A stretch of DNA of 7,925 nt from Actinomycetes bacterium (GTDB lineage: Bacteria; Actinomycetota; Acidimicrobiia; Acidimicrobiales; Palsa-688): NCBI GenBank assembly GCA_021796905.1, contig JAKABK010000064.1, forward strand, positions 1 to 7,925. The letters are read 5' to 3'. How positions within the stretch are numbered: the stretch's first letter is position 1; every line of letters starts with the position of its first letter. Position numbers and translations under genes: made by a program. Shown here one piece after another: positions 6,755 to 7,925 of this stretch. The notes beneath the pieces are model-generated. The model had not been told where the DNA came from. It did not search any database and was given only the letters and a program-made list of their open reading frames with translations.

Positions 6755-6819
6755 GTGCGCGTGCTCACCGCTGTGCGCACTGCCCGACGGCGGCCCCACC
6801 CGAAGGCCCCGTCGTGGGC
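6755..6819 (+). promoter_or_regulatory. Structured rpsO leader (two adjacent hairpins)
   Basis: Hairpin 1 pairs GTGCGC (6755-6760) with GCGCAC (6775-6780). Hairpin 2 pairs CGACGG (6785-6790) with CCGTCG (6809-6814), continues inward past bulged C6791 with GGCC (6792-6795) to GGCC (6805-6808), and can extend outward by 6782-6784 with 6817-6819. The second stem ends 7 nt before the purine-rich GAGGAG at 6827-6832, the only Shine-Dalgarno candidate, which is unusually far (14 nt) from the rpsO ATG. S15 represses its own translation through leader RNA structures in several bacteria, so an autoregulatory role is reasonable, but I do not see a helix closing these into a three-way junction. Confidence 0.45.
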
Positions 6820-6846
6820 ACCGTCCGAGGAGAGAACAGCTGCTGC

Positions 6847-7104
6847 ATGCCTGACAAAGCCGCCACGATCGCGACCTACCGCCTCCACGACACCGACACC
6901 GGTTCCCCGGAGGTCCAGGTCGCCATCTTGAGTGAGCGGATCGCCCACCTGACCGAGCACCTCAAGATCCACAAGGGCGACCACCACACCAGGCGGGGGC
7001 TGATGAAGCTCATCGGCCGCCGCCGTCGACTCCTGGACTACGTCCGGGACAACGACGTCGAGCGTTACCGCCAGCTGATCGCCAGGCTCGGCCTGCGGCG
7101 CTGA
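6847..7104 (+). CDS. rpsO: 30S ribosomal protein S15
   Basis: S15 is a primary 16S rRNA-binding protein of the 30S platform and forms an intersubunit bridge. The 85-residue product matches S15 across its length: [20 protein letters not shown], then [16 protein letters not shown], the RRRRLLDYV segment and [17 protein letters not shown] 6847 gives the expected N-terminus ([17 protein letters not shown]). The frame is open back to an ATG at 6724, but that extension would run through the hairpin leader and has no S15 similarity. GAGGAG at 6827-6832 is the likely but distant ribosome-binding site. A strong hairpin follows 5 nt after the stop, and pnp lies downstream as in many bacteria. Confidence 0.97.
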   Translation: MPDKAATIATYRLHDTDTGSPEVQVAILSERIAHLTEHLKIHKGDHHTRRGLMKLIGRRRRLLDYVRDNDVERYRQLIARLGLRR

Positions 7105-7109
7105 ACCAT

Positions 7110-7134
7110 GAGGCGGCCCCGGGTGGGCCGCCTC
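7110..7134 (+). terminator. Intrinsic terminator or attenuator after rpsO
   Basis: A perfect 10-bp stem, GAGGCGGCCC (7110-7119) with GGGCCGCCTC (7125-7134), closes a 5-nt loop and starts 5 nt after the rpsO stop. Only two T residues follow directly. It probably ends much rpsO transcription, protects the rpsO 3' end, or attenuates read-through into pnp. Confidence 0.7.
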
Positions 7135-7217
7135 TTCGCGTGTGACCGGCATCCGCCGACCACACCAGCTGGACCACAACAGCTACACCTACCAGCGAGC
7201 GGTCGAGCGGTCAGCTG

Positions 7218-7260
7218 CCAGTCGAAGCTTCCCCGGCGTGCTCGGGGAGGCGTCGACTGG
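7218..7260 (+). promoter_or_regulatory. Long hairpin in the pnp leader (candidate RNase III site)
   Basis: The outer arms CCAGTCGA (7218-7225) and TCGACTGG (7253-7260) are perfectly complementary. One A-G mismatch (7226/7252) follows, then nine further pairs (7227-7235 with 7243-7251, one T-G wobble) close a 7-nt loop. In total 17 of 18 positions pair. In E. coli and Streptomyces the rpsO-pnp intergenic RNA carries hairpins cut by RNase III, and in E. coli this lets PNPase repress its own synthesis. A comparable role here is inference from position and shape. Confidence 0.55.
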
Positions 7261-7283
7261 GAACTGGCCCCGCCGCTCCAGAC

Positions 7284-7301
7284 GCCCGGCGAGCGCCGGG
7301 C
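7284..7301 (+). promoter_or_regulatory. Hairpin adjoining the pnp ribosome-binding site
   Basis: A perfect 7-bp stem, GCCCGGC (7284-7290) with GCCGGGC (7295-7301), carries a GAGC tetraloop. It ends 3 nt before the AAAGGAG Shine-Dalgarno, so it could affect ribosome access or shield the 5' end of a processed pnp mRNA. Confidence 0.45.
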
Positions 7302-7304
7302 ACG

Positions 7305-7311
7305 AAAGGAG
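7305..7311 (+). promoter_or_regulatory. Ribosome-binding site of pnp
   Basis: AAAGGAG lies 7 nt before ATG 7319. It is the best Shine-Dalgarno in the window and fixes the pnp start. Confidence 0.85.
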
Positions 7312-7318
7312 CGTGCCC

Positions 7319-7925
7319 ATGTCGGGTACCACCACCAAAGAGCCGACCCGGGTGTCGGCGCCGGTCGCCGGGACCGCCAAGACCCTGACCTTCGAGACCG
7401 GGCTGCTCGCTCACCAGAGCCAGGGTGCGGTCGTCGCACGCCTGGGCGACACGATGGTCCTCGCCACGGCGAACGCGTCGTCGGGGGTGCGGGAGGGCAT
7501 CGACTTCTTCCCGCTCACCGTCGACGTCGAGGAGCGGATGTACGCGGCGGGGAAGATCCCCGGCTCGTTCTTCCGTCGGGAGGGCCGGCCGAGCGACGCC
7601 GCCGTCCTCACCTGCCGCCTGATCGACCGTCCGCTGCGCCCGAGCTTCGCCGACGGGTACCGCAACGAGACCCAGGTGGTGATCACCGTGCTCGGCGCCG
7701 ACCAGGAGAACCCCCACGACGTGCTGGCGATCAACGCCGCCAGCGCAGCCCTCATGGTCTCGGGCATCCCCTTCGAGGGCCCGATCGGGGCGGTCCGGAT
7801 CGCCTGGACCGCCGAGGGCGAATGGTTGGCGCACCCGAGCTACCAGGAAGGCGACGCGTCGGCCTTCGAGCTGGTCGTCGCCGGCCGCCAGACCGACTCG
7901 GGTGACATCGCGATCATGATGGTCG
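7319..7925 (+). CDS. pnp: Polyribonucleotide nucleotidyltransferase (PNPase), N-terminal part (3' partial)
   Basis: PNPase degrades RNA 3'-to-5' by phosphorolysis and can also add 3' tails; it forms a trimer and often joins the degradosome. The window holds about 202 residues, starting at ATG 7319 behind a strong ribosome-binding site, and the frame is open to the right edge. Visible parts of the first RNase PH domain are [23 protein letters not shown] (abridged here to its ends, LTFETGLL and VVARLGDT), [20 protein letters not shown] and the RNA-contacting [10 protein letters not shown] (from residue 84). The [16 protein letters not shown] and [16 protein letters not shown] segments follow. 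A short Thr-rich N-terminal extension (residues 1-12) precedes the core. The second PH, KH and S1 domains should lie beyond the window. Its position after rpsO is the usual bacterial order. Confidence 0.96.
   Translation, partial: MSGTTTKEPTRVSAPVAGTAKTLTFETGLLAHQSQGAVVARLGDTMVLATANASSGVREGIDFFPLTVDVEERMYAAGKIPGSFFRREGRPSDAAVLTCRLIDRPLRPSFADGYRNETQVVITVLGADQENPHDVLAINAASAALMVSGIPFEGPIGAVRIAWTAEGEWLAHPSYQEGDASAFELVVAGRQTDSGDIAIMMV

Noticed and set aside
6227..6799. An extension of the membrane protein on the minus strand to 6799 (380 residues).
   Set aside because: That part is Arg/Pro-rich, lies opposite arfB on the same strand in another frame and shows no domain; it is shadow coding.
6724..6846. 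An N-terminal extension of S15 from ATG 6724.
   Set aside because: S15 proteins are about 85-90 residues; the extension covers the hairpin leader and is not S15-like.
7196..7211. A tandem CGAGCGGT repeat (two copies) upstream of the pnp hairpin.
   Set aside because: Two 8-nt copies are too short to separate from chance in GC-rich sequence and do not match a known operator.

Overview
This is a very GC-rich window with strongly G/C-biased third codon positions. Its gene order is infB - DUF503 (ylxP-like) - rbfA - truB - ribF, then rpsO - pnp. That layout, an IF2 with a long Pro/Ala/Gly/Arg-rich linker, an S15 beginning MPDKAATIA, and frequent GTG/TTG starts all point to a high-GC actinobacterium. 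Acidimicrobiia or a related deep-branching actinobacterial lineage is my best guess. It is a core chromosomal region of translation and RNA-metabolism genes. I see no transposase, phage gene, tRNA, rRNA or CRISPR array.

Layout. Positions 1-2935 hold infB, cut at its 5' end by the window edge and interrupted by an in-frame TAG at 1670-1672 in the middle of the GTPase domain. Reading resumes in the same frame at 1676 and runs to the normal IF2 C-terminus. Downstream come the DUF503 gene (3 nt after infB), rbfA (overlapping it by GTGA), truB (3 nt after rbfA, TTG start) and ribF (11 nt after truB, GTG start). Their packing implies one transcript. A hairpin at 5604-5623 lies in the convergent gap. 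Two genes then run on the minus strand: arfB (6720-6301), a GGQ-motif ribosome-rescue peptidyl-tRNA hydrolase, and downstream of it a small unrecognised integral membrane protein (6226-5657). Divergently from arfB, rpsO (6847-7104) sits behind a roughly 110-nt leader with two hairpins, and a strong GC hairpin follows it at 7110-7134. pnp begins at 7319 behind a roughly 180-nt leader holding a long near-perfect hairpin (7218-7260) and a second hairpin touching the ribosome-binding site. pnp runs off the right edge.

Functionally the genes cover initiation (IF2), 30S maturation (RbfA, S15), tRNA U55 pseudouridylation (TruB), flavin cofactor synthesis (RibF), rescue of stalled ribosomes (ArfB) and RNA decay (PNPase).

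I do not see a clearly new multi-gene system here. The most notable points are the amber codon inside the essential infB gene, the structured leaders of rpsO and pnp, and the insertion of a minus-strand arfB/membrane-protein pair between ribF and rpsO.
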